NCBI RefSeq assembly: GCF_000346465.2
Contig: NC_034009.1
Location: forward strand, 37,874,844 to 37,938,843
DNA from: Prunus persica
Lineage: Eukaryota; Streptophyta; Magnoliopsida; Rosales; Rosaceae
Direction: 5' to 3'
DNA: 64,000 nt
Shown in pieces: positions 22,270-33,697 of the stretch. The position numbers and the translations under genes are program-made. Positions within the stretch are counted from its first letter, which is position 1; each line of letters opens with the position of its first letter. The notes below the pieces were generated by a model. It saw only the letters and a program-made list of their open reading frames with translations. It was not told where the DNA came from and did not search any database.

Positions 22270-23453
22270 AGATATTACCAATCTGTGCAATTAATCTCTT
22301 TCCTATTTTCTATCTGCTATTGATCGGATAAAGCTTTTATCTTCCTTTTGTTACCACCTACTCCTCCTCTCATTGAAAATTCATCAATCAGCTCACCCTC
22401 TGTTCCTCTCGAAAATTTATAAACTTTGCAAAATTCCAAAGACTAATTTATTGAAAGACAGACAAAAATAAAGAAAAAGATTAAAATCACAAAAAAAGAA
22501 GATTGGATATTTGGATATATAGATTTGCAGGTTAATGTGTTGTTTAACTGCTTTTAAGGTTTTTCTAACAGATGAAGAACAGCTCCTGTCCTCTTTTGTT
22601 TTTATTTTATTTTAGTTTTTTTTTGCGTGCTGAATTCATTACCAAACTTATTGGAAACGACTGTTCTACCCTTATACGAATTGGAGAGGGAAAGTTCAGA
22701 GCATGGAGGCGGTCGAAGGGTAAAGTGGTCATGTCAGATGTTATAACGCAGACAACCAAGGATAAGGTGTGGACGTCTTTATCGTAAACTATTCTCTGTA
22801 GACGTCGGATTAATCTCGGTGTAGATTGAGTGAAGATTCTCATGATCGGACGGTTGTGATAGAAAGCTGGAGGCTCTTAGCATGGGGGGTTTTCTTTTTT
22901 GTTATTTTTAACCTTGACTATCAGAGGTTCAGTCTTTCACTGACTTTAACGTTAACGATGGTCGGGCCACATGTTGGAACAATAGCTAGGATTTAATTAA
23001 TACTCTGTAACTTTAACGGTTGATTTAGGTTTGTCCAAATAAATCAATTTTAATGAGATTCCAATTAATTCCACTAAATAAATTGCTTAAATATAATGGT
23101 GATACAATAAAACTTTGTAATGATTTGAAATAGGAAAAAAAAAATTCACTGCCCTTTTTTATATATAAGCAAAAGTCTTTTTCAACAATTTAGAAAAAGC
23201 AGGAAAGCAAGAAATTTAAGTCAGTGACATGACCTACATATACTTTCTGCATTTATATATACAAGAGAATTTCTCAACAATTCATGAAACAAAATTTTCT
23301 GAAATTTCAAATGCGACCTGCTACTTCATTTAATTTTATTTATTTATTTCATTTTCTCCCAACAGGGTTCTTTTATTCCAACATAAAAATAAATTAAATA
23401 AATTAAAAACAAAAAACAAAAAAATACAATTTACAAGACTAGATATTTCTATG
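22270..23453. other. intergenic, no gene recognised
   Basis: Upstream region of the minus-strand basic-protein gene and 3' flank of the exostosin gene. AT-rich, with small overlapping frames on both strands near 22572-22843 that lack family features. Confidence 0.55.
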
Positions 23454-26241
23454 TCAAATGGGTTTTAATTGATGGAGTCTATTGTACCAAATAGAGTGGA
23501 GAATCATATGAAAAATATCATACTTCTCAGGCTTGGCATGCCACAGAAAATGCTTTTGCACCTTTTTCACCCTCATTTGCATCTGTAGATATTTCTTCTT
23601 TGGGATTGAAAGCAGTATATTCTTCAAGTTCGGAATATCTTTCTCCAACACAAAAACAGCAAAGGACTCCCAATTCAGAACTTCAAAAAATGGAGGCACA
23701 AAATTGTCTGATATGATCACCGGAACACACTCATAGAAAATGGCCTCCACGACTCGCGGACTGTTCACTTCGTAACCTTTTGCGCAAATGCAGTACTTGC
23801 TGCTTTGCATATAACGAACATAGTTCTTGTTGCCCTTCACTTTTGGCAACTTGCCGAAGATCTTCATGTCAGGATCTTTATCTTCCCAATGCTGCAACAA
23901 AATTGGCCGAAGATAACCATGCATGCTCCCAGCAAAGAAGGCAAGTATTGATCTCTTGGAAGGACGATTGCCTCCAAGATCTCTGAGAGGATTCTTATCA
24001 TTCTTGATGTATGTTTCAGGAAGAGACACATCCTTGCCAAATACAAAACCTTCTTTGATATCAGAATTGCAGAGGGCCCTAATGCACGTAGCCATATATT
24101 TCTTTGTTTCAGATGGGGCCTGAGGAAGTAGATTTTTATTAGAAAAGTATTAACAAAATCTTAGTCCAAATGACGTGTAGATTTGAATGTCATCCATCCT
24201 CTAGAACAAAGTCACTGGTCATCAACCAAAGGGAGAAATAATATAACAATAATTGGCAGTTAAAAAGAAAGCAAACAAATGGAAATAAACATCTCAAGGC
24301 AACATGTATAGTCATCATTTCAGATTCTATGATGAACCAAACCAAGTGATTTCAAATGATATGTAAAACAAATCGAAACTAATTTGTACTTCATTAGAAT
24401 TTGAATTCCTACAAGTAACTGGTCAACCAAACTAGATAGGGAGTATGAAAAGCTTACCCAATCATGGCAAGCAACAAGAAAATGATCTGCTCCTCCAGTT
24501 CTATTCCAGAAAGGATGTTTCACTGCAATCATGTCGACGTAGTCCTTCAAATACTGTATAAGATTCTTATGACTGTGTGAATTGGGCACATATAATCTTT
24601 CCTCTAATGTTCGAGAACTAAAGGGTAAGTAATACAGGTGGGCTTTCTGAGGGTTTTTAGTAACAAATTTCTTATCAGCTTCCAGCTGCTTCATGAACCA
24701 TCCCTCAGAAGCATATATCCCTTTGAGAAATGGCGAGTGCAATATAGGTCTTTCTCCTTCCCTGTAAACGTATACTTTAAGAGTGTCCTCCATTAATTCA
24801 TAGCTCCTGGAAATTAGATGATAGTTTCACTTCAGCAGTAGTAATTGATTGTGTAGTTACAACTTGCAGCTTATGAAATTCTTTGAAACAAATAGGATGA
24901 TTTTTAAATGAGAAAGAAATAACCAACATTGCAAGATAATGTATACTCCAACTGTCCAACGTTGTCATTTAATCCTATCCATAGACTTACCAGCTCAAAT
25001 ATCCTTCGTATGTTTTTCAGTAAGATCATTAGACAGTGTCTTGTTCACAATAACTTTCAGAAAACGACTGTACTATAAGAAGTTCAAACATATAAGGATT
25101 TCATTGACTTACCTTTTAAACACGGATAGATTCCGATAAAGTAGAGCATAAAGAGTTGGATCACTCTTGATTATGGGTGCATTTTCAATCTGCGATGCTA
25201 CATATTGCAGCTCTTGGTCAGCAGGTGAAGACCATTGTGCTAACTACCCACACACACAAAAAAAAAAAGGTAAAAAATAAGAATAAGGAGTTGAAGATTT
25301 AAAGAACTTAATCACATTCAAAATAACATGAATCTAAACTTCAAACATACCATTGAATTGTATGAGGCACGACTCTGGAGCAAAAGATTGTTCATATCAG
25401 ATATTGAATATACATCCAAGATTGGAACCTCTGGCTCTATTTTCACTTCAGGGACTCTGGTCATTGAAGAATTATGTTCTGTTTGGTTGAGGTCACTATG
25501 CAATTGCTCAGAATTTTCAGTTTTCTCAGAAGGGGTTGTTCGATCTTTCTCCACTGAAGTCACATTTGAGTCAACAGATTTAATGGGAGCTCCAACGTTT
25601 GTTTCAAAAATTGCTGGAGCTGTGCTCGGTGACGAATTCATCATTGGGGGTGCAGGTGAACTGACTGGTAAACCAGCAGTAGAATTTACAACATCTACAG
25701 TATTATTTTCATTCCCAATCCTGCCTTCTAAATAAGTATTATCTGTAGTATTTTTCTTTTCAACAGAGCTCACTTCAGGTTCTCTACCCCCCTCTTGAGC
25801 AAAATTAGTCTCCAAGGGTTTTATATTTTCCACAATGATAGTTCTATTTTGCTTTACCAAATTTCCAGATGACGCATCCTTACCATCGTCTTCATCTTCA
25901 TTGATTTCTAAAGCTCTGTTTGAGCCTTCATGTCCTTCTAATACAGAATCAGAGCTCCTAGTATTGCTAGCTTTCTCATGAATTGCATATGTACCAGTGT
26001 TGTTCAAATCATTAGAAAGCGACAAGTTACCGACAATCTCAGAATTAGATGGTGAATATCCAGCTTGGAAGCCACTTTTCCCCACTAAAGGAACCTTTGT
26101 AGAAGATAGTATAGATGATAAAAGATTACCATATGGAAGTTCAAGATGCCGGACAACTAAGATCACAGCAAACAGCATTCCCGCAATCCACAGCAATCTC
26201 CTGGTTTCTGCTTGACATATAGATAAGAGATCCTGACCCAT
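23454..26241 (-). CDS. GT47 exostosin-family glycosyltransferase (type II membrane protein, 678 aa)
   Basis: Four minus-strand exons (26241-25351, 25243-25113, 24806-24458, 24119-23454) sum to 2037 nt with phases that join cleanly; the exon 2/3 join gives VFKRSYELME, a family hallmark. A short cytosolic tail is followed by one membrane anchor (about residues 15-33, LLWIAGMLFAVILVV). A long, poorly conserved Ser/Thr/Glu/Asn-rich stem with several N-glycosylation sequons comes next. The exostosin domain follows, with LKVYVYREGERP, GIYASEGWFM, ADHFLVACHDW, RSILAFFAGSMHG, YCICAKGYEVNSPRVVEAI and ECVPVIISDNFVPPF. Members transfer sugars to cell-wall polysaccharides in the Golgi. The closest group is the 'probable glycosyltransferase At3g07620/At5g03795' type, whose acceptor is not known from sequence. 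Confidence 0.93.
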
Positions 26242-26722
26242 TTTGATAAACTACTCTAGGGATTGTTGGCCAATTTTCAATAACCATAATCCACCCTGCA
26301 CATTTTCCACAACCACACAAGTTTATAATTGAGGAGAGAGAGTCATTAAGAACAAATACATGCAACTAATTGTTGAACAATTACACCAATGTACATAATT
26401 AACAGCTGTGAAAGCTGTTGAAATAAATTGGCTTTAACCTGCTTATCAACTGTCAAACAACAATCCCCTGCATTTCTTAATTTCCAAGTGAATTAAATTA
26501 AATTCAAGAAAATAAATATCTATTGCAGACAGCTAACATTTCCAGCTTCCCACTAAGAAAAGAACAAAGAATTCTTATACTACCAAGTTAAAAAGGTTCA
26601 CTTTCAATCAAATATCTTAGCATGCAGAAACAATCCCATTAATAAATAGTAAAACAGGAAAAGATTCAAGAACCAAATCTTCAACATTATAAAACAAAAC
26701 AGCTTCATAATTAGAATACACA

Positions 26723-26724
<2 letters not shown>

Positions 26725-26778
<54 letters not shown>
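26725..26778. repeat. (AG)n microsatellite, 54 bp
   Basis: Uninterrupted AG run (CT on the coding strand) about 480-540 bp upstream of the exostosin start codon, in its 5' UTR or promoter. CT-rich 5' leaders are common in plants. Confidence 0.95.
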
Positions 26779-26783
<5 letters not shown>

Positions 26784-27684
26784 GAGAAGAAAAAAGGAAG
26801 AAAGATTCCAAATTTATCCTGAATTCTACAAACTGGGTTTGGTTTGAAAGTCTCGGTTCTAACACTAGAATCCAAAGCTTGTTCATTTTTACTTTCATTC
26901 CCCAACACTTTCTCAGCAAGCAAACAGTTATTTTCTCTTCAAGGCCAGGAAAAGGAAACAGAGTACCTTGTTGGGTTTAAGGAAAAGTACCTTGGTATGA
27001 GAGAAACGGTGCAGAGCTTCTACGGTCTTCCGCCGTATGGCCTCACCGAGGAGACGTGGGAAGCTTCATGACTTGTCTTCACAAATTTGCCAACTCTAAT
27101 CCTTGTCTGAAAAATGGGTTTTGGTCCAATCACACACTAACATAAAATGAGAGAATAGTTTAGTCCACGCGAGTTTTTAGCAGTTGGTGTCGACTTTTGT
27201 CTGATCGATTGGTTCCTTGCGTTTTCCCAGTAGGTAAAGCTTGACCCTTTGTTTTTCAGACAAATAAAAAATAAAAACTTGACCCTTTGAGCTTTGCATA
27301 ATTTTATGGCTAAAATAAAATAAAATCTTCATTAACTGTTTTAATTTACTTATTTTTGATTTTAAATTCAATATTAAAATCTAGTAGATGAGTGAAAGCA
27401 ACTAAAAGCTTAAACTAATTAAATTTTTTATTTGTTAATAATTGTAGTCCAGGGCTAATTAGTAATTTAATATTTAACTAATTTCCAAGAAGATTGAAAA
27501 GAAAAAAAAAACTAATTTCCATTAAGTACAATTACAAAACATGCAATTTTCTTCCACTTTTGAATGTTGCAAGCAGATATTGGAATAAAGACAAGGCAAG
27601 CAAACAGCTGAATGGAGTTATTGGAAGAAAATAAATATAAATAAAACCATAAGATTAGATATGTTTAATTTAATAAGCCAAGAT

Positions 27685-27954
27685 TGTCACATCCCGGGAT
27701 TGGATCCGCCGTAGCACGATATTGTCCACTTTGGGCCCCTCTCTCTGCCCTCACGGTTTTGTTTCTAGAAATTCACGAGCAACTTCCTAGTGGGTCACCC
27801 ATCTTGGGATTGCTCTAGCCCAAACTCGCTTAACTTCGGAGTTCCTAAAACTCTGAAGTTAGTGAGCTCCCAAAAAGCCTCGTGCTAGATGGAAGCGGGC
27901 ATGTACATATAAGGTACATCACCCCCTCTTCGTTGATCGATGTGGAATGTTACA
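27685..27954 (-). mobile_element. Cassandra TRIM solo LTR carrying a 5S rRNA-like domain
   Basis: On the minus strand this 270-bp segment begins TGTAACATTCCACATCG and ends GGATGTGACA. Perfect 5-bp target duplications AAGAT flank it (27680-27684 and 27955-27959). At about 27774-27844 it contains the plant 5S rRNA core in order: AACTCCGAAGTTAAGC (A-box), TTGGGCTAGAG, GATGGGTGACC (C-box region), GGAAGT and CTCGTG. LTRs that embed 5S sequence define the Cassandra family of short non-autonomous retrotransposons. There is no internal domain or second LTR, so it is a solo LTR. Confidence 0.92.
27774..27844 (-). other. 5S rRNA-like segment within the Cassandra LTR (not a 5S gene)
   Basis: Matches the internal promoter half of plant 5S rRNA, including the A-box and C-box, but is diverged (for example CAATCCCAAGATGG in place of the AGTACTAGGATGG type). 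It should not be annotated as an rRNA gene. Pol III transcription from it is possible but not shown. Confidence 0.85.
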
Positions 27955-28352
27955 AAGATGCACCTCTTTATGTCTTTTAATAAAAGCTTCAATGAATTAA
28001 ATGAAAACCTAGAATGATTTAAAAAAATCAAGAAAAATATTTGACTACTTGCATCTCATCTTTGATTTTGATTTCTGGAAAGATATGTGAGTATGCATGT
28101 TGTATAAGGGCAACCAAAAAAAAATATAGACTCTTTAATTTTCTTTATGAAAAAGAGAAAAGGAAGAGATTCTTGAGGTTGGGAGAATAATACTATAGGA
28201 TAAGGATGCATATGTAAGTGCAAGCCCACATCATTTTTATACATGTGCTTAGTTGGCTGAAAAAACATAATTGTTTCTTAATTTATATATATTTTTTATT
28301 AATGAAAAATGAAGTTTTGAATTTAAAATCTCTTTTAATATATAAAAGAGAA

Positions 28353-28485
28353 TGTAAAGGTAAAAATATCCCACATTGAAAAGTTAGAAAATCTTTCAAG
28401 AGTTTATAAGAAGTTGGGCTACTCCTCCATTGCTAATTTGTTTTGAGGTGGAACATCAACTTCCTTTATAGTATCAGAACGAATT
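28353..28485 (+). mobile_element. degenerate LTR end plus primer-binding-like site
   Basis: A segment starting TGTAAAGG, with ATCCCACATTGAAAAG, GGGCTACTCCTCCATTG and TTTTGAGGTGGAAC, leads straight into AGTATCAGAACGAA, a worn version of TGGTATCAGAGC (initiator-tRNA-Met primer site). This order is that of a copia-type 5' LTR end. No body or partner LTR is seen. Confidence 0.5.
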
Positions 28486-29812
28486 TGCCCCACGTATGAA
28501 AATTCAATAGCTACATGTACTCACCATTACGAATTGAAAACTCAAATATTATAGATTCAAAGCTTAAATGGGCACAAAGACAACAAAATCTAAGAATTTT
28601 TCTCGTTGCCAATTGAAAATTATTATAATTAAAAATATTAAATAGTTTCCTTATATATTCATAGTGAACATGGATTCATATGTGATTTAAGAAAGGGTGA
28701 GTTTAGAACTCTAAAAAGAAAGTGAGTTACACGCTCCATAAATGGGGGTAGACCCAAAAGATTCTTTTATTATTTTCTTATGTAATTTGGATTCCCAAAT
28801 AATGCGGTGGGACCAGTGTGCCGTGGGCCTTTGATTGAGCATTTGATTATCTCCTTTGTCCTTTCCGGGCCATTAATCACTTCCTTTTCCTTCATTTGGG
28901 GCATGTGATTCTTGATGCCATCACCGCAGGGTTTACAGAGACCTTCACATGTTACGGCCTTGTCATGCCACGTGTAACGTACGCATGTCATCATCCATGC
29001 AACTGGAGCGTTTCAGGTCCACTTTTAATTAGAAATAGTTTAATTCAATAGAGTTGACCCAAAAAAATGTTTAATTCAATATATATTTTGGGGACAAATA
29101 ATTCAATTAGATTGTTCATAGAAAAAGTGAAGCAAATTCCTTCCTTTATGCTTAAGTATAGAAGAAATAATAAATTGCATAAGAAGGATTTCAACTTTTT
29201 GGTTTTTTGGATGCTAAAGGGCCTAATGTCAAAAAAAAAAAAATATATAAATCCAGCCCAAAGCTAAAAAGCCCAATGAAAAAAATCGTCAATTGCATAC
29301 CAACAGTCTTAGTCCAAAATTTCATATCATGTTGGTTGTGTGTGTATGAGAAACTCCCTTTATAATTCAGACTACCGCTTTATATTCATAGCTGAAAATA
29401 TCATAAAAGAGAAAAGTAATTCTTTCTCATATTTAAGTTTAAATAAAGTATTTTAACTGAGATAAAATTCCTATTTGTGGAAAGCCCAATGATGCATTTT
29501 AACAAGTAACGATATTCTATTCAACAATTATTTTTCTTCTCCGAGTAAGAGGAAAAAATATTATATAGCGGAGCAAGTTAAAAATATTTAAAAAGAAAAT
29601 AAGTAAAACCTCACCTAAAACCCTAACCCCAAAATTGAACCCCAAAAAAAATAAAATAAAAACCCTAACCCCAAAACCCAAATTAACCGAAAAGTCCAGT
29701 TTTTGCCCTTCCCCTTCTTCTTCTTCGGCTACAATTTTTCACATAGCTAACAGTTTTGGATCTGTTTCGTCTATCGAAAGAATCAACTTTGTGATTTTAA
29801 CAGTGGAAGACA

Positions 29813-32483
29813 ATGGAGATAGATAGACTCGATGGTCGTACACCGAACCAGTTGAGGCCATTGGCTTGTTCTCGCAACGTCCTCAACCGTGCTCATGGCT
29901 CCGCCAGCTGGTGTCAAGGTTTCTACTTCATTACCCCTTGTATCACTCTGGGCATTGTGCTCTGTATTTTAGTTTGTCTTCTTCAGTGGGTTGGTGTTCT
30001 TTTGGATTATATTGACACCGCACTTCTGTATTTGTAACTGCTATACCTCTGTTTTCATTTTCATTTTGCTTTAACTAATCACATTTTCTCATGTGGGTAT
30101 TTGTTATATATATATATATATATTTATTTATGCTTAGGTTTGTTTTGTTCCTTTTTATAGGAGATACCAAAGTTCTTGTTGCGGTTTATGGACCTAAAGC
30201 AGGAACAAAGAAGAATGAAAACCCTGAAAAAGCTTGCATTGAGATTATTTGGAAGCCAAAAACAGGCCAGAGTGGTGGGTTTTTGCAAATATATTTATGC
30301 TTGCTTCTTCCTCTCTCGCTCTCTCAATGTTTTATGTCAATTCTATGAACAAAAGCTAAGCGGATTCTTTGAAGCCATATGGTTCAGAGACTGTATACTC
30401 AGTTTGTAGAGTGACACGAATTCTGCTAGTTCCGTCTAAATTTAAACAGATGTCTGCTTGATATAGGAAAACTGGAAAGGGAATATGAGATGATACTAAA
30501 GAGGACATTGCAAAGCATCTGCATACTGACTCTCAATCCAAATACCACAACCTCAGTTATTATTCAGGTGAGGTGGTTTTACTTATTTGAAAAACTTTAT
30601 GTCTCAGTTTAGACATTGTGTAGGCCGCTTAAAATGACTGTAATGCATTACATGTAGCCTTGATGCCTTATGTAGCATAGGATCACTTTAAGGATATGTT
30701 CGTTTTTGAAGTTTATGAGTTTTTGAGGGCTAACGGTGATAAGTAAATTGTGAATATGTTATATAGGTAGGTCAAAGTTGCCAAGAAGTGTTAACTTTAT
30801 TTTGGCTTTTTGAGCCTGTGCATGGAAATGCCTTTGCTACATAGGTAGGTAAAATTTCATGAATATTACGCACTATGATTTGGAAAGTGATGAAGGATGG
30901 AAATTAGGTAATTGAATGTATGTTACCTGGTAGGTAGGATCAGTATAATTTGTGTTGAATCCGTTTTCTAAATGCTGATTTTGTTTAAAGTTTTGTCCAT
31001 CTAGTAATATAAGCTCCCATGTCTTGTATATCTTAATGCATGTAAATTTACTTTTTTATATACTTGGTAACTAAGTCGCCAAATGCTTTCTTCAGTTTCC
31101 TTCCTTTATAAATAAATAAACTAGCTTACAACTTTGGCCAAGTAATCATCCTTACCTAAAGAACCTTATGTTTCTGCTGCAGGTTGTCAATGATGATGGT
31201 GCTGTATCCTTCAAGGTTATGCATTTTACACATTGGAATTTTAGCTGTTTTAATAGGTTTATTGAAGCTCTGTTCTGACATTCATTGAACTTCCGTATTG
31301 CAAGTTTATTCTTTGATTGTCTTTGTTTGTTCACCCAAAAAAAAAAACTTGTCTGTTGGTGATCCTATATAGATGACATTAAGACAGCTTCTGACAAAAC
31401 TGGGCTAGTGTTTTATTTCAAAGCTCAGGATTCTCAATTCCTCTGGCATAAGGGTTTTTCACATGCCCCATGGATTACATTAATTTCCTTTAGATTCACA
31501 TGGCATATTTGTTAAGTAAAGTTCCTTACTGCACACGCAATCAGTATTCTTTCTGTGGTGAATTATCACCTTGAGAATATAAAGATTTTGCTCGATTTTG
31601 GCACATATAAAAAAAATAAAATACATTTTGATATATGTAGAAGTGCCTTGACAACTACTTCTATAGCTTCTGCCATGTGCCATAAATGCCGCATGTGCTG
31701 CCCTTGTTGATGCCGGGATTCCTCTAAAGCATCTTGCTGGTAAATGCGACCTATGTTTTAGTCTTATTTTCTTCATTTGATGAATGAGAGTCGACTTTAT
31801 TATGCTGGTGTTTGCAGTTGCCATTTGTTGTTGCCTCGCAGAGAGTGGATACGTCGTATTGGACCCTAGCAAGCTGGAAGAGCAGGTTTTACTTTGTTTC
31901 TTATAATTTATTTTACTCTGACAAACATCTAATTGCAGTTCAATTATAATAAAAAAGAAAGCCAAGACCGAGTTGCATCATTTGACAATTCATAAATCTC
32001 CATCCTTAAGATGTTTGAATTTGTAATGACAGAAAATGAAAGCGTTTGCATATTTGGTCTTTCCAAACTCAGTTCTTTCAATCCTTCCAGAAGAACAATT
32101 ACAGGTTGGAGGTGAACCCGTGGAGCATGGGATCATCACCTCTGTTACCCAGGGTGCAATGTCAGGTATTCCCCACTCTTCATTTATCCTTTTCTATTCG
32201 TTGATATTGGACTTTTCCTAGTTTGATCCGTTGGAGGCATATTGGGCATTTAGGCTATACAATCTGCGACCATGTAAATGTTTGTTTTGGAGAGACCTTA
32301 TGCAATAGGTTTGTTTGTGACAGTTCTGATACTTGATCTAATTTGGGTCTTGTCTGTATTACTCTAGTGGACGACTATCTTCACTGTTTAGAACGAGGGC
32401 GTGCTGCCACTGCAAAGATGTCTGCTTTTCTCAGGAAGAGCTTGCAACCACAGCTTCCAATCGATTCGTCTAAAGCCGGGTGA
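29813..32483 (+). CDS. RRP46: exosome complex component RRP46 (RNase PH-like), 243 aa, 8 exons
   Basis: Exons are 29813-29918, 30161-30274, 30467-30567, 31183-31203, 31667-31739, 31818-31885, 32033-32165 and 32368-32483; 732 nt with all phases consistent. The protein has the RNase PH fold. It opens DGRTPNQLRPLACSRNVLNR and continues GDTKVLVAVYGPK, QVVNDDGALLPCAINAACAA, LVDAGIPLKHLAVAICC and VTQGAMSVDDYLHCLERGR. RRP46 is one of six PH-type subunits of the nine-subunit exosome ring that processes and degrades RNA in nucleus and cytoplasm. Exon 4 is only 21 nt. Length and motifs fit a complete, functional copy. The CDS ends with SSKAG and TGA. Confidence 0.93.
30105..30122. repeat. (TA)n microsatellite in RRP46 intron 1
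   Basis: Nine TA units in the first intron, about 40 bp before the acceptor. Likely polymorphic. Confidence 0.85.
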
Positions 32484-32780
32484 TTTCACATGTTACTGAC
32501 AGTAACCAGTCTCTATGGCTAGATTTGAGAGCTGTACGTGATGATCATGGAAACCCTATATGGAAGACTTCTTGTAATATCTTATAAAATGAAAACCCCA
32601 CTAAATTTAATAGCCTGGTTGACAAGATTTTCGGTTATAATATCCTACAATTGTATTAGAAGAACCTCCAGACAATGTAATACAGTAATTTTCAATGCAG
32701 TCCCGATTATTGGTAAATTATATCCCCCCTTTTGTTCTCGTTAGTTTTTGAGTTAAGATTATACAAAATTGACTCTGAAC

Positions 32781-32915
32781 AAAGGGCCGCTGGATAAGTA
32801 AGTTAAGCAGAGCAAAAGGCCGCTGGATAAGTAAGTTAAACAGAGCTCATACAGCGGGACTTACTTTGTGAAAAGCAGTAAAGCAGAACAAAAGGCCGCT
32901 GGATAAGTAAGTTTG
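32781..32915. repeat. short interspersed repeat GGCCGCTGGATAAGTAAGTT, three copies
   Basis: Three copies of a 20-bp core, each preceded by AAAG or AAGG, occur at about 32785, 32818 and 32893. The first two are also followed by AAGCAGAGC/AAACAGAGC. They lie about 0.3-0.45 kb downstream of the RRP46 stop. Confidence 0.8.
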
Positions 32916-33597
32916 TACGGCATTTACATGGCTTTGTTTGCCACTCCTGGATAATTTTGTCTGAGATTGAAATGAACCCACCAAATGTGCTTTATTTGTA
33001 CAGCATATTCCAAGCTTTTCAACCACTAATCCAGAAGCATTTGACAAGGAAATATGCCTTTGACATCAATCGGATCTTCATCTTTTCACATATTTTACTT
33101 AATATAATGCTAACATAGAGCTTAATCTCCAATAATCCTTACAATATTATGCGTGGAAGCTGATTAAGATTGGTGTGCTGTTGATTAAGACTGGTGGTGT
33201 TGTTTTGTAGCTTCTGCTAAGCCCTTAGGTTCTAACACCTTCCAGTTGTAAAATAATGGATGCAAGTTGTATTATGTCACAAGTTGTATTATTTATATTC
33301 GTTGACAAAATTGTCTGAATATAAGTGCCATATCTTTCAGACAGAACTCACACAAATTGCTTGTGGAAACAGTTTTTTTAAATAATTTTGGTTGAAATAT
33401 TTATCTCAAATTTTATTTTGGCTAGGGGAGGTGAGGTGGTTGGGTTTAGTAAAATCATTTTGAGCTTCTAGCATTTGTCTTGAGGCCAAACTAAAGGTGG
33501 TTGTATTGTATGTGTATGCTATTGAGACCAAACTGAAGACACTTTGTGGTATATTTATATATAGTTTTGTGAGCCTTGGTTCTGAGAGATACAGGAC

Positions 33598-33601
<4 letters not shown>

Positions 33602-33684
<83 letters not shown>
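33602..33684. repeat. (GA)n microsatellite, 83 bp
   Basis: A long pure GA run followed by GATA units that ends 13 bp before the first ATG of CCD copy A. It is therefore in the copy's presumed 5' UTR or core promoter. The paralogues at 39.9 and 44.8 kb lack it. Confidence 0.95.
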
Positions 33685-33688
<4 letters not shown>

Positions 33689-33697
33689 TAGATATAT

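Larger units (their letters stand above)
27072..29812. other. intergenic between the exostosin and RRP46 genes
   Basis: The two genes are divergent. Contents are a Cassandra solo LTR (27685-27954), an LTR remnant with a primer-binding-like site (28353-28485) and AT-rich DNA. CCCTAA-like repeats (AAACCCTAACCCC) at about 29618-29675 sit just upstream of RRP46. These telo-box-like motifs are typical of promoters of plant ribosome and RNA-processing genes. Confidence 0.55.
32484..33697. other. intergenic between RRP46 and CCD copy A
   Basis: RRP46 3' UTR, then a three-copy short repeat (32781-32915), AT-rich DNA and a long GA microsatellite just before CCD copy A. A TATA-like stretch (TATATTTATATATAG) is at about 33548-33563. 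Confidence 0.55.

Noticed and set aside
27774..27844. 5S rRNA gene
   Set aside because: It is the 5S-derived part of a Cassandra LTR: diverged, incomplete, inside TG..CA ends with a target duplication.
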